NCBI GenBank assembly: GCA_022644775.1
Contig: JALCHN010000013.1
Coordinates: 1-43,402 of the forward strand
Source of the DNA: Eggerthellaceae bacterium
GTDB lineage: Bacteria; Actinomycetota; Coriobacteriia; Coriobacteriales; Eggerthellaceae
Length of the DNA stretch: 43,402 bases
Direction: 5' to 3'
Shown here: positions 16,200-26,879 of the stretch, piece after piece
How positions within the stretch are numbered: position 1 is the first letter of the stretch
How the letters are laid out: every line of letters starts with the position of its first letter
Program-made: the position numbers and the translations under genes
The notes under the pieces: model-generated
Seen by the model: only the letters and a program-made list of their open reading frames with translations
What the model was told of the DNA's origin: nothing
Database searches by the model: none

Positions 16200-19100
16200 T
16201 AGGACGCAGCGCCCCAGATCTTGCGGCCGAAGAGCTGATGGAGCTCCTGATAGAAGTTGCGGTTGTGCGAGTCGACGGTAAGGGGCAGCTCTGCGCGGAA
16301 TTTGCGCCCGTCCTGCTGGCGCACGTAGAGCACGGCGCCGTCCTGGCCAGGGTACTTCTTCAAAATCTGCGTGAGGAACTGCAGGTTGCTCTGCGACAGG
16401 TCGTGCTGCTGTACCGACAGCTCCACCGTGCGCGGCTTCTGCTCGCCGGGCGCGTCGGGCAGTTCGATCCGCTCGACTTCGAAGGCCATGAGCTGGTTGC
16501 GGTCGCCCGCTTCGTACTTGCCCTTGACCTTGACGATCGCGTCTTCCTGAATCGCATCGCCGCACTCTTCGAACTTGAAGCAGACGCAGTCCACGTGGCC
16601 CGTGGTGTCTTCCAGCGTGAACGTGGCCATGCGCTTGCCCTTCTTGGTGAGCTTGGTGACCACGTTGGACACCATACCCACGAAGGTGGCGTTCTTGATG
16701 TCGCGCTCGCGTTCGGCCAAATCGCCCAGGCGGAACTTCGACAGCTTGCGCAGCAGGTCGCCGTAAGGCCGCAGCGGATGGTCGGACACGTAAATCTTCA
16801 GGATCTCCTTTTCGTAGGCGAGCAGGGTGCGCTTGTCCCATTCCACGCCGTCGGGCGCGGGCACCTCTTCGGCGAAACCCGAATCCTCTTCGTCGGAAAA
16901 CATGTCGAACATGCTGATCTGGCCGCGGTCGCGGTCCTTCTGGCGCTTGGCGGCGCTTTCCAGAAGCGGGGTCTCGTCGATGAAGTACATGCACTGCTTG
17001 CGCGTGTAGCCCGTCGAATCGAAGGCGCCGGCCTTGATGAGAGCCTCGAGCGTCTTGCGGTTGTAGCACTTCGAGTCCAGACGGTTCACGAAGTCGTGCA
17101 GGCTCGTGAAGGGGCCGTTCTCCTCGCGTTCGGAGATGATCTGCTCGACCACCGCCGCGCCCACGCCGCGCACGCCGGCAAGGCCGAAGCGAATGCCTTC
17201 GTCGGTCGGGGTGAACTCGAGCTTGGACGAGTTGATATCGGGCGGCAGCACGGGCAGGTTAATGGCCTGGCAGCTCGCGATGTAGTGGATGAGCTTGTCG
17301 TTGTTGGTCAGGTAGCTAGAAAGCACCGCCGCCATGAACTCGGTCGGATAGTGGGCCTTCAGGTAGGCCGTGCGCATAACGAGCACGGCGTAGCAGGCCG
17401 AATGCGACTTGTTGAAGGCGTACTGGGCGAACTTTTCGGCGTCGGACCAGATCTTCTTCGAGACCTCGAGCGAGTAGCCGTTTTCCACGGCGCCGTTGTT
17501 CCAGTCTTCCTCGAGCGCCTTCATGACCTCGAGCTTCTTCTTGCCCATGGCCTTGCGCAGCTTGTCTGCCTTGCCGGCCGAAAAGCCCGACATGCGCATC
17601 GAGATCTGCATCAACTGCTCTTGGTAGACGATCGTGCCGTACGTTTCTTCCAAGATGGGGCGCAGGCGGTCGTCGTAGTAGACGACGGGCGTCTTGCCGC
17701 TCGCGCGGTTCACGTAGTCGTCGACCATGCCCGATTCCAGAGGGCCCGGGCGGTTCAGGGCGATCGATGCGACGACGTCGGAGAACTGGCGCGGCTTCAT
17801 GCGGGCGAACAGGGTGACGTAGAGGTTGCCTTCCACCTGGAAGAGGCCGTCCATATTGCCGCCGCACATGAGCTTGTAGGATTCGGGGTCGTCGAGCGGG
17901 ATGTCGGAGGGGTTGATGTCGACGCCGAAGCGCTCGCGCACGTTGTCGCAGGCGCGGCTGATCACGCCCAGGGTGCGCAGGCCCAGGAAGTCCATCTTCA
18001 ACAGGCCCAGTTCGGGCGTGTAGTGGCCGTCGTACTGGGTGATGATGCCGCCGCCCTTGGTGTCGCGCTTGACGGGCACGTGGTCGGAGAGCGGGTCGCG
18101 GCAGATGATCGTGGCGCAGGCGTGCACGCCCTCGCCGCGCACCTGGCCTTCGATCGACTTGGCGGCGTCGATCACGGCTTTGGTGTCGGGCTCGGTTTCG
18201 TAGGCGGTCTTCAGGTCGGGATTGGTGTCGAGGGCCTGCTGGATCGTGATGCCCAGCTCGCCGCCGATCAGCTTGCAGATCTTGTCGCCCACGTTGTAGG
18301 GGTAGCCCAACACGCGCGCGGCGTCGCGCACGGCGTTTTTGGCCTGCAGCTTGCCGAAGGTGATCACGCCCGAGATATGGTCTTCGCCGTAGAACTCGCG
18401 GACGTGCTCGATCACGTCCTGGCGGTGCTGGTCGTCGAAGTCGACGTCGATATCGGGCATCTCGACGCGCTCTTCCGAAAGGAAGCGTTCGAACAGGAGG
18501 CCGTACGGAAGCGGGTCGAGGTCGGTAATGCCCATCGCATAGGTGACGATGGAGCCGGCGGCCGAACCACGGCCCGGGCCTACGCCGATGCCGTTGTTCT
18601 TGGCCCACATGATGTATTCCTGCACGATGAGGAAGTAGGCCGGGAAGCCCTGCTTGATGATGATGTGGGCCTCGTGCTCGTAGCGCTCGATGACGTCGGG
18701 GCGCAGCTCGCCGAGCTCTTCCATGTTGGCGCACTTGCCCTCGCCGTAGCGCTTGACCAGGCCCTTCTCGCATTCCTTGCGGAACCAGCTGACTTCGGTC
18801 TCGCCATCGGGCACGGGGAATTTGGGCAGAATGGAGTCGCGCTCGAGCACAACGTTGCACTTTTCGGCGACCTCGAGGGTGTTGTCGCAGGCTTCGGGGA
18901 AGTCCTTTAAGGCCTCGCGCATCTCCTCTTCGGTCTTCATGTAGAACTGATCGGTGGAAAAGCGCATGCGATTGACGTCGTCGACCTGGCTGCCCGTACC
19001 GATGCAGAGCATGATGTCCTGGGCCTTGGCGTCTTCGTGCGTAAGGTAGTGGAAGTCGTTGGTCGCGATGGTCTTCAGGCCGCATTCGCGAGCGATCTGC

Positions 19101-19696
19101 GCGAGCTGGACGTTGAGCTCCTGCTGGGTGTGGCCCGCGTCAGTCACCACGCCCTGGTTCTGCAGCTCGATGTAGAAGTCGCCCGGCTCGAAGCAGCTGG
19201 CGAGCTTCTTGGTCCAGGCCACCGCGTCGTCGTACTGCATATTGTCGAGCAGGCGCGGCACGATGCCGGCGATGCAGGCCGTGGTGCCGATAATGCCCTT
19301 GCCGTACTTCTGCAGCATGGCGAAGGTGGTGCGGGGCTTGTAGTAGAAGTTGTCGACATGAGACTCGCTCACCAACTTGATGAGGTTGTGGTAGCCGTCG
19401 TTGTTCTTGGCGAGCAGGACCATGTGGTAGAGGCGGGGCTTGCCCTCGCGCTTGAGCTCGTCGTCGGTGGTGAAGTAGATCTCGCAGCCGAAGATGGGCT
19501 TGACCTTCTGGCCCGTTTCCTTTTCGAGCGCCGTGCAGGCGTCTTCCAATTCGGGCACGCCGCTCATGACGCCGTGGTCGGTGATGGCGACCGCGGGCAT
19601 CCCCAGGTCGGCGGCGCGTTTGACCATGTCCTTCACATGCGTCGCGCCGTCGAGCAGCGAATACTCCGTATGATTGTGCAAGTGAACGAACGCCAT
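16199..19696 (-). CDS. dnaE: DNA polymerase III alpha subunit
   Basis: 1165 residues. The replicative polymerase of the C family. The N-terminal PHP domain has VHLHNHTEYSLLDGA (4-18) and ITDHG. The palm contains PDIDVDFDDQHRQDVI with the catalytic Asp residues and an upstream GPGRGSAAGS phosphate-binding loop. A helix-hairpin-helix part follows, then an OB fold near 1000-1090 (VSNVVTKLTKKGKRMATFTLED), which puts it in the DnaE1 class and not DnaE3 or PolC. The ATG at 19696 has AAGGCGA upstream. It is the first gene of dnaE-truA-small ORF. The upstream region carries an extended -10 and two repeat units. Confidence 0.98.
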   Translation of the reverse strand: MAFVHLHNHTEYSLLDGATHVKDMVKRAADLGMPAVAITDHGVMSGVPELEDACTALEKETGQKVKPIFGCEIYFTTDDELKREGKPRLYHMVLLAKNNDGYHNLIKLVSESHVDNFYYKPRTTFAMLQKYGKGIIGTTACIAGIVPRLLDNMQYDDAVAWTKKLASCFEPGDFYIELQNQGVVTDAGHTQQELNVQLAQIARECGLKTIATNDFHYLTHEDAKAQDIMLCIGTGSQVDDVNRMRFSTDQFYMKTEEEMREALKDFPEACDNTLEVAEKCNVVLERDSILPKFPVPDGETEVSWFRKECEKGLVKRYGEGKCANMEELGELRPDVIERYEHEAHIIIKQGFPAYFLIVQEYIMWAKNNGIGVGPGRGSAAGSIVTYAMGITDLDPLPYGLLFERFLSEERVEMPDIDVDFDDQHRQDVIEHVREFYGEDHISGVITFGKLQAKNAVRDAARVLGYPYNVGDKICKLIGGELGITIQQALDTNPDLKTAYETEPDTKAVIDAAKSIEGQVRGEGVHACATIICRDPLSDHVPVKRDTKGGGIITQYDGHYTPELGLLKMDFLGLRTLGVISRACDNVRERFGVDINPSDIPLDDPESYKLMCGGNMDGLFQVEGNLYVTLFARMKPRQFSDVVASIALNRPGPLESGMVDDYVNRASGKTPVVYYDDRLRPILEETYGTIVYQEQLMQISMRMSGFSAGKADKLRKAMGKKKLEVMKALEEDWNNGAVENGYSLEVSKKIWSDAEKFAQYAFNKSHSACYAVLVMRTAYLKAHYPTEFMAAVLSSYLTNNDKLIHYIASCQAINLPVLPPDINSSKLEFTPTDEGIRFGLAGVRGVGAAVVEQIISEREENGPFTSLHDFVNRLDSKCYNRKTLEALIKAGAFDSTGYTRKQCMYFIDETPLLESAAKRQKDRDRGQISMFDMFSDEEDSGFAEEVPAPDGVEWDKRTLLAYEKEILKIYVSDHPLRPYGDLLRKLSKFRLGDLAERERDIKNATFVGMVSNVVTKLTKKGKRMATFTLEDTTGHVDCVCFKFEECGDAIQEDAIVKVKGKYEAGDRNQLMAFEVERIELPDAPGEQKPRTVELSVQQHDLSQSNLQFLTQILKKYPGQDGAVLYVRQQDGRKFRAELPLTVDSHNRNFYQELHQLFGRKIWGAAS

Positions 19697-19737
19697 GGGA
19701 ATCGCCTTAGATACGTGCTGGAATCTTTCAGGCCCTC

Positions 19738-19746
19738 ACTATACCA
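19738..19746 (-). promoter_or_regulatory. Extended -10 promoter of dnaE
   Basis: On the minus strand TGGTATAGT combines TATAGT with the TG extension. No convincing -35 is seen. The start of transcription would be about 35 nt upstream of the dnaE ATG. Confidence 0.5.
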
Positions 19747-19823
19747 GCCGCACACTTGTTCGTGGTGGGGCAACCGTGGAGTTTGCCGGATGCGCAAAGC
19801 GCCCGCCCCTCCCCTGGTCCGAT

Positions 19824-19885
19824 TAACACGCCCTTCGCGCGAAATTCGCCGGATCGGGCTGGAATCGGTCGAGAAAGGCGCGTTA
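19824..19885. repeat. 62-nt intergenic repeat, unit A
   Basis: Begins TAACACGCCCTTCGCG and ends GTCGAGAAAGGCGCGTTA; the two ends are near-complementary, so the unit folds as one hairpin. Its last 25 bases are identical to those of unit B, 104 nt downstream. Confidence 0.75.
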
Positions 19886-19927
19886 TCCGCTGCAGCGGGC
19901 CACCTGTGCCGGCCTCCCCAGACCAAT

Positions 19928-19989
19928 TAACACGCCTTTCGCGTCGAGAAATGCCTGACGGGCGGGAATCGGTCGAGAAAGGCGCGTTA
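19928..19989. repeat. 62-nt intergenic repeat, unit B
   Basis: Begins TAACACGCCTTTCGCG and ends GTCGAGAAAGGCGCGTTA. The terminal complementarity is better than in unit A, and the central bases differ from unit A while the same-length hairpin is retained, which points to conservation of structure. Confidence 0.75.
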
Positions 19990-20114
19990 CTGCCGCGGTG
20001 GAACGTGGCGGGCCCGACCCAAAATCCGCAGGCGTTGCACGTAGCCGCACGTCGACGTCGCCGGAAGGCCATCGCACACGCCCCGCACGCGCACTGTCCT
20101 GTTCAACGCATACG

Positions 20115-20141
20115 AAAAGGGCGCCCCGAAGGGCGCCCTTT
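20115..20141 (-). terminator. Terminator of the ATP synthase operon
   Basis: An 11-bp perfect stem (20116-20126 with 20131-20141) has a tetraloop and is followed by TTTT on the minus strand. It lies 25-50 nt after the atpC stop. Confidence 0.9.
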
Positions 20142-20165
20142 ACATGCGATGCGGAACCGTATGCG

Positions 20166-20573
20166 CTAGTTAGCGGAAGCGGCATGCTCCAGAATGCGGT
20201 ACCACGCCAGGTTGACCTCGGCGAGGTTCTTGTCGGCGGAGTCGTCTGCCTTGGAAATCTCTTCTTCGGCAGCCGAAATCTTCGCACGGACGTCGTCGAG
20301 ATCGATGTCCTCGACGGGAAGAGCCCGGTCGGCCAAAATGATGACCTTGTCCCCTGTCACCTGCACGTAGCCGCCCTGCAGTGCAAAGCGATGGGCGACG
20401 GTGCTGGCGTCGGAAAGCACGCGGACCGTACCGTCGGCCAAAGTCGACATGAGCTGGGCGTGATTCACCAGAAAGCCCATCTCGCCTTCGATGCCGGGAA
20501 CGACGACCATATGGCATTCCGAGGTAAACAGCTTCTTCGCCGGAGTGACAATGTCGCAGGTCAACGTAGCCAT
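20166..20573 (-). CDS. atpC: ATP synthase epsilon subunit
   Basis: 135 residues. Part of the F1 central stalk; it couples rotation and inhibits ATP hydrolysis. The N-terminal beta-sandwich has TCDIVTPAKKLF, VVPGIEGEMGFLVNHAQL (24-41) and the GGYVQV segment. A two-helix C-terminal domain follows (about 88-135). The ATG follows the atpD stop with no gap (TAAATG). It is the last gene of the operon, before the terminator. Confidence 0.97.
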   Translation of the reverse strand: MATLTCDIVTPAKKLFTSECHMVVVPGIEGEMGFLVNHAQLMSTLADGTVRVLSDASTVAHRFALQGGYVQVTGDKVIILADRALPVEDIDLDDVRAKISAAEEEISKADDSADKNLAEVNLAWYRILEHAASAN

Positions 20574-22010
<1,437 letters not shown>

Positions 22011-22934
22011 TTAGTCCTCCAAAGCTGCGGCGCCGCCGACGATCTCGTTGATCTCGGTCGTAACGGCACCTTGACGAACACGGTTGTAATAGCGATTAAG
22101 CGTATCAATCATGTCGCTTGCATTGTCTGTTGCAGATTTCATAGCGTTGCGGCGAGCGCCCTGCTCACCGGCCGCGCTGTCGATCAGTGCATGGTAGATC
22201 ATCGTGTTCACGTACGCGGGGAGCAACTTGTCGAGCACGTCTTCGGCGCTCGGCTCGAAGATGATGCTGCCCGGGATGTCGCCCTCGGGGTCCTTCTCCT
22301 CGGTGATCGACGAGCCTGTCACGGCAGGGTCGACGTCCTTGGCGAGCTTGGACGCGTCGATGGGGAGCACGGTTTCCTGGCGGAGCACCTGCTCGGCGGC
22401 GTTCTTCGCGTGGTTGTAGAACAGGATGACCTGGTCGAACGTTCCTTCTTCGTAGCCTTTGATGGCCTTAAGGGCGATCGCCTGGGCTTCTTCGAACGTG
22501 GGGTCGGCCGAAAGGTCCTTGAAGACCATGTCGAGCGTAATCCCGCGGAAGGAGAAGTAGCTGATCGCCTTCTTGCCGCAAGCCACGACCGTCGACGAGA
22601 TGCCCTGCGCCTCGTTGCTGCGGATGAGCTTCTCGGCGTTGCGAAGCACTTCGGAGTTGAAGGCGCCGGCCAGGCCGCGGTCGGAGACCACGGCGATGAC
22701 CAACACGTTCTTCACTTCGCTGTGCTCGCGCAGAAGAGGGTTCTCCGTGCCACCTGCACTGTCGGCAACATTGCCCAGCATTTCGGCCATTGACTCCGCA
22801 TAGGGCAAAGCAGCCTGCACGCGGGCCGTTGCGGCACCGATCTTGGCAGCAGACACCATTTCCATGGTGCGGGTGATCTGCTTCGTCGAAGTGACGGAGT
22901 TAATGCGCCGTTTGATGTCGTGTAGGGTTGGCAT
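22011..22934 (-). CDS. atpG: ATP synthase gamma subunit
   Basis: 307 residues. The rotor shaft of F1. The N-terminal helix DIKRRINSVTSTKQITRTMEMVSAAK (5-30) and the C-terminal helix (about 240-307) that together form the coiled coil are canonical, with VSDRGLAGAFN in the Rossmann-like domain. An acidic insert near 208-225 (EEKDPEGDIPG) is typical of actinobacterial gammas. Its gene stops immediately before the atpD ATG. Located 12 nt after atpA. Confidence 0.97.
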   Translation of the reverse strand: MPTLHDIKRRINSVTSTKQITRTMEMVSAAKIGAATARVQAALPYAESMAEMLGNVADSAGGTENPLLREHSEVKNVLVIAVVSDRGLAGAFNSEVLRNAEKLIRSNEAQGISSTVVACGKKAISYFSFRGITLDMVFKDLSADPTFEEAQAIALKAIKGYEEGTFDQVILFYNHAKNAAEQVLRQETVLPIDASKLAKDVDPAVTGSSITEEKDPEGDIPGSIIFEPSAEDVLDKLLPAYVNTMIYHALIDSAAGEQGARRNAMKSATDNASDMIDTLNRYYNRVRQGAVTTEINEIVGGAAALED

Positions 22935-22946
22935 TGGCTAACCGCC

Positions 22947-24527
22947 TTACTCTGCCGACGCGGTAGGAGCGAACTGCTTCTTGAAGGCCTCGATGGCCTC
23001 GTTCGCCTCTGCCTTGATCTCGTCGGTCCACTTGCCGACCGAACGCAGGTCCTCGAACACCTTCTTGTGAGAAGCGCGCACGAAGTCGAGCAGCTCGGTG
23101 CGGAAGCGCACCACGTCTTCCACGGCCACATCGTCGAGGTAGCCCTGGTTGCCGGTGTAGATAGCGAGAGCCTGCTCCCAGAAGGGCATCGGGGTGTAGC
23201 GACCCTGCTTCAGCAGTTCGGTCATGCGGGCGCCGCGGTTCAGCTGCTGCATCGTGGACTTGTCCAGATCGCTGCCGAACTGGGTGAACGCCTGCAGTTC
23301 GCGGTACGCAGCCAAGTCGAGGCGCAGCGTGCCGGCGACCTGCTTCATGGCCTTGGTCTGCGCGGAGCCGCCGACGCGGGATACCGAAATACCCACGTTG
23401 ATAGCCGGGCGCTGGCCCTGGAAGAAGAGGTCGGTCTGCAGGAAGATCTGACCGTCGGTAATGGAAATGACGTTGGTGGGGATGTAGGCGCCCACGTCGC
23501 CGGCCTGCGTCTCGATGATAGGCAGGGCGGTGAGGGAGCCGGCACCGTACTCGTCGGACATCTTCACGGCACGCTCGAGCAGGCGGCTATGCAGGTAGAA
23601 GATGTCGCCGGGGTAGGCTTCGCGTCCCGGCGGGCGACGCAGGGTCAGCGACATTTGACGGTAAGCGACGGCCTGCTTGGACAAGTCGTCGTAGATGGCC
23701 AGAACGTGCTGGCCGGGGTTCTGCGCGTTGGCAGGCTTGCCGTCTTTGCCGTTGTAGACGAAGTACTCGCCGATGGCGGCACCCGTCATCGGGGCGAGGA
23801 ACTGAAGCGGTGCGGCGTCGGCGGCCGTAGCGGACACGATGATCGTGTAGTCCATGGCGCCGTGCTTGAGCAGCGTTTCGTAAATGCCCGCAACCGTGGA
23901 GGCCTTCTGGCCGATTGCCACGTAGATGCAGATCATGTCCTCGTTCTTCTGGTTGATAATCGCGTCGATGCCGATGGCCGTCTTACCGGTCTGGCGGTCG
24001 CCGATGATCAGTTCGCGCTGGCCACGACCGATAGGAATCATCGAGTCGACGGCCAGGATGCCCGTCTGCATGGGCTCATGCACGGGCTGACGGGAAATAA
24101 CGCCAGGAGCCTTGAATTCCACCGGGCGGGTGGCCACGGTGTGGATGGGGCCCTTGCCGTCGATCGGCATGCCCAGAGCATTCACGACACGGCCGCACAT
24201 TTCGGGGCCGACGGGAATCTCAACAAGACGACCGGTGGTCTTCACCTGGTCGTTTTCCTTGATTGCGGTGACGTCACCAAGCAGTACGGCGCCTACCTCG
24301 TCTTCTTCGAGGTTCTGGGCCATGCCGTAGACGGTCTGGCCGTTGGAACTCGTGAATTCGAGAAGCTCGCCAGCCATCGCGTCCTTCAAGCCGTCGATAC
24401 GGGCGATACCGTCGCCGACCTGGATGACCGTGCCGACTTCGCGGGATTCGACGCTCGTGTCGAGCGAATCGAGCTGCTTGCGCAGTGCGTCGTCGATAGA
24501 CTGTGCGGTGATTTCAGTCACTAGCAT
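22947..24527 (-). CDS. atpA: ATP synthase alpha subunit
   Basis: 526 residues. The non-catalytic nucleotide-binding F1 subunit. Walker A is GDRQTGKT (176-183); the family's [21 protein letters not shown] and the arginine finger region with [11 protein letters not shown] are present. Two starts compete: ATG at 24527, which lies only three bases after GGAGG, and the GTG two codons later (24521-24519), which overlaps the atpH stop as TAGTG at a better distance from GGAGGTGA. The GTG is slightly more likely, by analogy with the overlapping starts elsewhere in this operon. Confidence 0.97.
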   Translation of the reverse strand: MLVTEITAQSIDDALRKQLDSLDTSVESREVGTVIQVGDGIARIDGLKDAMAGELLEFTSSNGQTVYGMAQNLEEDEVGAVLLGDVTAIKENDQVKTTGRLVEIPVGPEMCGRVVNALGMPIDGKGPIHTVATRPVEFKAPGVISRQPVHEPMQTGILAVDSMIPIGRGQRELIIGDRQTGKTAIGIDAIINQKNEDMICIYVAIGQKASTVAGIYETLLKHGAMDYTIIVSATAADAAPLQFLAPMTGAAIGEYFVYNGKDGKPANAQNPGQHVLAIYDDLSKQAVAYRQMSLTLRRPPGREAYPGDIFYLHSRLLERAVKMSDEYGAGSLTALPIIETQAGDVGAYIPTNVISITDGQIFLQTDLFFQGQRPAINVGISVSRVGGSAQTKAMKQVAGTLRLDLAAYRELQAFTQFGSDLDKSTMQQLNRGARMTELLKQGRYTPMPFWEQALAIYTGNQGYLDDVAVEDVVRFRTELLDFVRASHKKVFEDLRSVGKWTDEIKAEANEAIEAFKKQFAPTASAE

Positions 24528-25096
24528 TCACCTCCATCAGTGTCTTTCAGCACACTGCGAGCGTTGGCGAGCATGGTGTCCATGCTGGCGTCGATACGCT
24601 TGCCGTTTGCGTTCATGATGATGCCGCCCAACATGTTCTTATCGATCTTCTCGTTAAGAAGGATGTCGGTGCCCAAGTCGGCTGCGGCCTTGTTCTTGAT
24701 AACCTCGCGAAGATGATCGTCGAGGGATACGCGGGTCGTCACGTCGAAAACCGTCACGTTCAGTTTTTCAGCGAGCAGGTCGTTGAAGAGACCCCTCACC
24801 TTCGGCAGTTTGTCGAAATCGCCACGTTCGGCCATAACGCCCAACACGCTTACCAGCTCGGGCCGGCAATCGGAAAAGACCTTCGCGATGACCTCCCTGC
24901 GCTGCGCACCCGTGTAGGCGACGTCGGTGAGGAAGTCGTGCAGTTCCACGTGGGACCTGTTGTACGAAACGATCTGATCTAGCTGGGCGCGAACAGCCAT
25001 GACGGCGTCCAAACCGCCTTCGGCTTGCGCCGCGTCCACCAGGGTGGACGCATATACCAGAGCTTGCGCCTGTTCAACGTGACGATTAGTTGGCAT
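24521..25096 (-). CDS. atpH: ATP synthase delta subunit
   Basis: 191 residues. Part of the peripheral stalk joining the b subunits to the top of F1. The N-terminal helical domain starts near residue 5 with [14 protein letters not shown], and the C-terminal conserved [18 protein letters not shown] (about 155-172) matches the family GG-x3-x-D...DxS. Its 5' end overlaps atpF by 11 nt and its 3' end overlaps atpA, so translation of the three is coupled. Confidence 0.95.
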   Translation of the reverse strand: MPTNRHVEQAQALVYASTLVDAAQAEGGLDAVMAVRAQLDQIVSYNRSHVELHDFLTDVAYTGAQRREVIAKVFSDCRPELVSVLGVMAERGDFDKLPKVRGLFNDLLAEKLNVTVFDVTTRVSLDDHLREVIKNKAAADLGTDILLNEKIDKNMLGGIIMNANGKRIDASMDTMLANARSVLKDTDGGEC

Positions 25097-25685
25097 TGAA
25101 ACTACCTGCCTCGTTCACGTAGCGCTCAATGAGCTTACGGTGCTCGTCGTCAGAGAGATCGGAGCCGATGAGCTTCGAAGCCACAGCGATGGAGGTGTCG
25201 GCGATAGAGCCCTGGAGCTCTTCGATCGCCGCCTTCTTTTCGGCTTCGATGGCCTGCTGGGCCTTAGCGATCATGTCGGCGGCTTCCTTCTGAGCCTGGG
25301 CCGTGATGTCGGCCTTGGCGGCTTCGCCGGCCGTCTTGGCGTCGGCGACGATCTGAGCAGCCGTGGTCTTCGCGTCGGCGAGTTCGCGCTTGTATTCAGC
25401 AAGCACGCGTTCGCTTTCCTGACGCGCTTCCTCGGATTTCTCGAGAGAGTCCTTGATCGTGGTTTCGCGCTTGACGAGCATTTTGTCAAACAGCGGCCAA
25501 CCGAACTTCGCGAGGATGATCCACAGAAGAATGAAGGCGATGAGCATCGGGATGAACTCGTCCATCACGGGCATGATGGCTTCGATGCCACTAGCCGCGA
25601 AGGCCGGGACCGGGCAGAGAACAGATGCCATGACCGCAGCTGCGATGCCGCTGGTGCAGGTACGCTTGCTGTTCTTGATGTTCAA
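25086..25685 (-). CDS. atpF: ATP synthase b subunit with N-terminal signal-like extension
   Basis: 199 residues. The membrane anchor and stator of the F1Fo enzyme. The start codon is TTG (25685-25683), chosen because AAGGAGG lies 7 nt upstream. Residues 1-32 look like a signal peptide: basic start (NIKNSKR), hydrophobic IAAAVMASVL, and an AFA-A cleavage-type site. The canonical anchor helix follows (about 46-68, FIPMLIAFILLWIILAKFGW), then a long charged coiled coil with EARQESERVL and a C-terminal domain that binds delta. Uncut, the protein would have two membrane helices; most b subunits have only one and begin right at the anchor. Confidence 0.95.
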   Translation of the reverse strand: MNIKNSKRTCTSGIAAAVMASVLCPVPAFAASGIEAIMPVMDEFIPMLIAFILLWIILAKFGWPLFDKMLVKRETTIKDSLEKSEEARQESERVLAEYKRELADAKTTAAQIVADAKTAGEAAKADITAQAQKEAADMIAKAQQAIEAEKKAAIEELQGSIADTSIAVASKLIGSDLSDDEHRKLIERYVNEAGSFNAN

Positions 25686-25744
25686 CTGCTTGCCTCCTTT
25701 TCTTTCTTCTTCAGTACGTGCTTCTAGATGGTTCCGGATGCAGG

Positions 25745-25963
25745 TTAACCGATGAAGAACAGAACCAGGCCGAGCAGTGCAAGAGCCTCGGACATTGCAG
25801 CGCCGATGAAGAAGTAGCCCATGAGCTGACCCTTCATCTCAGGCTGGCGAGCAGCGGAGACGCACAGGCCGTAGGTGGCGATACCGATACCGATACCAGG
25901 GCCGATGGCGGCGAGACCGTAGCCGACGACCTTCAGGGCGGCTAGCGCAATAGTGATATCCAC
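25745..25963 (-). CDS. atpE: ATP synthase c subunit (proton type)
   Basis: 72 residues, two membrane helices. It forms the rotor ring of Fo. The loop RQPE (39-42) contacts F1, and the ion-carrying carboxylate is E59 (AAMSEALALLG). Sodium-coupled rings need Gln near position 26 and Ser/Thr after the Glu; here these are I26 and A60, so the ring should carry protons. The start is GTG (25963-25961), with AAAGGAGG 6 nt upstream. A leader of 124 nt separates it from atpB, and the very strong binding site fits the need for many copies of c. Confidence 0.97.
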   Translation of the reverse strand: MDITIALAALKVVGYGLAAIGPGIGIGIATYGLCVSAARQPEMKGQLMGYFFIGAAMSEALALLGLVLFFIG

Positions 25964-26087
25964 AATTACCTCCTTTGGTGGACCCAGAGCCTTTCTCGTG
26001 GGTTCCTTCCTATATTGCCCAGCTGAAGTTTACGTACCAGCTGTAGTACCGAAGTGAATCCGCGGCGCGGGCCGCGGGCTTCCCGCA

Positions 26088-26879
26088 TCAGTGGGGATGA
26101 ACCGCCATGCCGATGTAGGAAGAGGTGAGAATCGTGAACACGTAGGCCTGCAAGAACGCGACGAGCGTTTCGAGGGCATACATGAACAGGAGCAGTGCGA
26201 ACCAGATGATGCCCACCAGGCCGGTGGCGAAGCCGCCCATGGCCAGGAAGGTGTACTGGAAGAACACGGTGGTGGCGATGGAGAACACGCCCAGGATCAT
26301 GTGACCGGAGAGCATGTTGCCGTAGAGTCGGACGGCCAGCGTGAGCAGACGCAGGATCAACGAGAAGGTTTCGAGCACCCAGATGACCGGCTTCATGGGG
26401 CCGGGGACGGCGCTGGGGCAGATGCTCTTGATGTAGCCGAAGAGGCCGAGCGTCTTGAAACCGTAGAAGTTGAAGTAAATGAAGGCGATCAGGGAAAGGG
26501 CCCAGGTGACCGACATGGTGCCGGTGGCCGCTTTCGCGCCAGGGATCAGGCCGATGACGTTGGCCGTGAGGATGAAGAAGAACAGCGTCGCGAGGAAGGG
26601 GATGTGCTTCTTGTAGCCTTCGCCGATAACGTCGCGGCCCACGCTTTCGCCAATGAAGCCATAGAGGTATTCGAGAATGGCCGTGCCCTTGCTATGCGGC
26701 ACGAGCTGCAGCTTGCGCGCGCCCACGAGCACCATGATCAGCACCAAGGCCAAGATGATGAACATGTAGAGCGTGTACTGCGAGATGTTCCAGCTACCGA
26801 TGGAGAAAACGGTTTGGGAGTCGAAGGTAGGCGCAATGCCCTGCGCCAGCTTCACGAACTCTTGTAAGGCTTCGCCCAT
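26088..26879 (-). CDS. atpB: ATP synthase a subunit
   Basis: 263 residues, about six membrane helices. It forms the proton half-channels beside the c-ring. The essential Arg is R184 in LTLAVRLYGNMLSGH (179-193; usually L-x-x-RLFGN). The C-terminal helix AFLQAYVFTILTSSYIGMA includes the conserved Gln. The ATG follows the stop of the atpI-like gene directly (TAAATG). Confidence 0.97.
   Translation of the reverse strand: MGEALQEFVKLAQGIAPTFDSQTVFSIGSWNISQYTLYMFIILALVLIMVLVGARKLQLVPHSKGTAILEYLYGFIGESVGRDVIGEGYKKHIPFLATLFFFILTANVIGLIPGAKAATGTMSVTWALSLIAFIYFNFYGFKTLGLFGYIKSICPSAVPGPMKPVIWVLETFSLILRLLTLAVRLYGNMLSGHMILGVFSIATTVFFQYTFLAMGGFATGLVGIIWFALLLFMYALETLVAFLQAYVFTILTSSYIGMAVHPH

Larger units (their letters stand above)
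19697..20165. other. Intergenic region between dnaE and atpC
   Basis: No gene is supported. From the dnaE side it holds the dnaE promoter, two 62-nt inverted-repeat units (19824-19885 and 19928-19989), GC-rich spacer, and the ATP synthase operon terminator (20115-20141). Frames of 90-140 codons across it run through the repeats and are not believable. Confidence 0.6.

Noticed and set aside
15962-18910. 982-codon open frame antisense to dnaE
   Set aside because: It is the mirror of a GC-rich gene: third-position G/C in dnaE removes stops from the opposite frame. Its translation is dominated by His/Val/Gly/Arg and matches no family. The same holds for the 861-codon frame opposite gatB/gatA (4129-6714), the 931-codon frame opposite atpD/atpG and the 485-codon frame opposite atpA.
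25745-25963. Sodium-driven ATP synthase
   Set aside because: The c subunit lacks the Gln near position 26 and the Ser/Thr after E59 that coordinate sodium.
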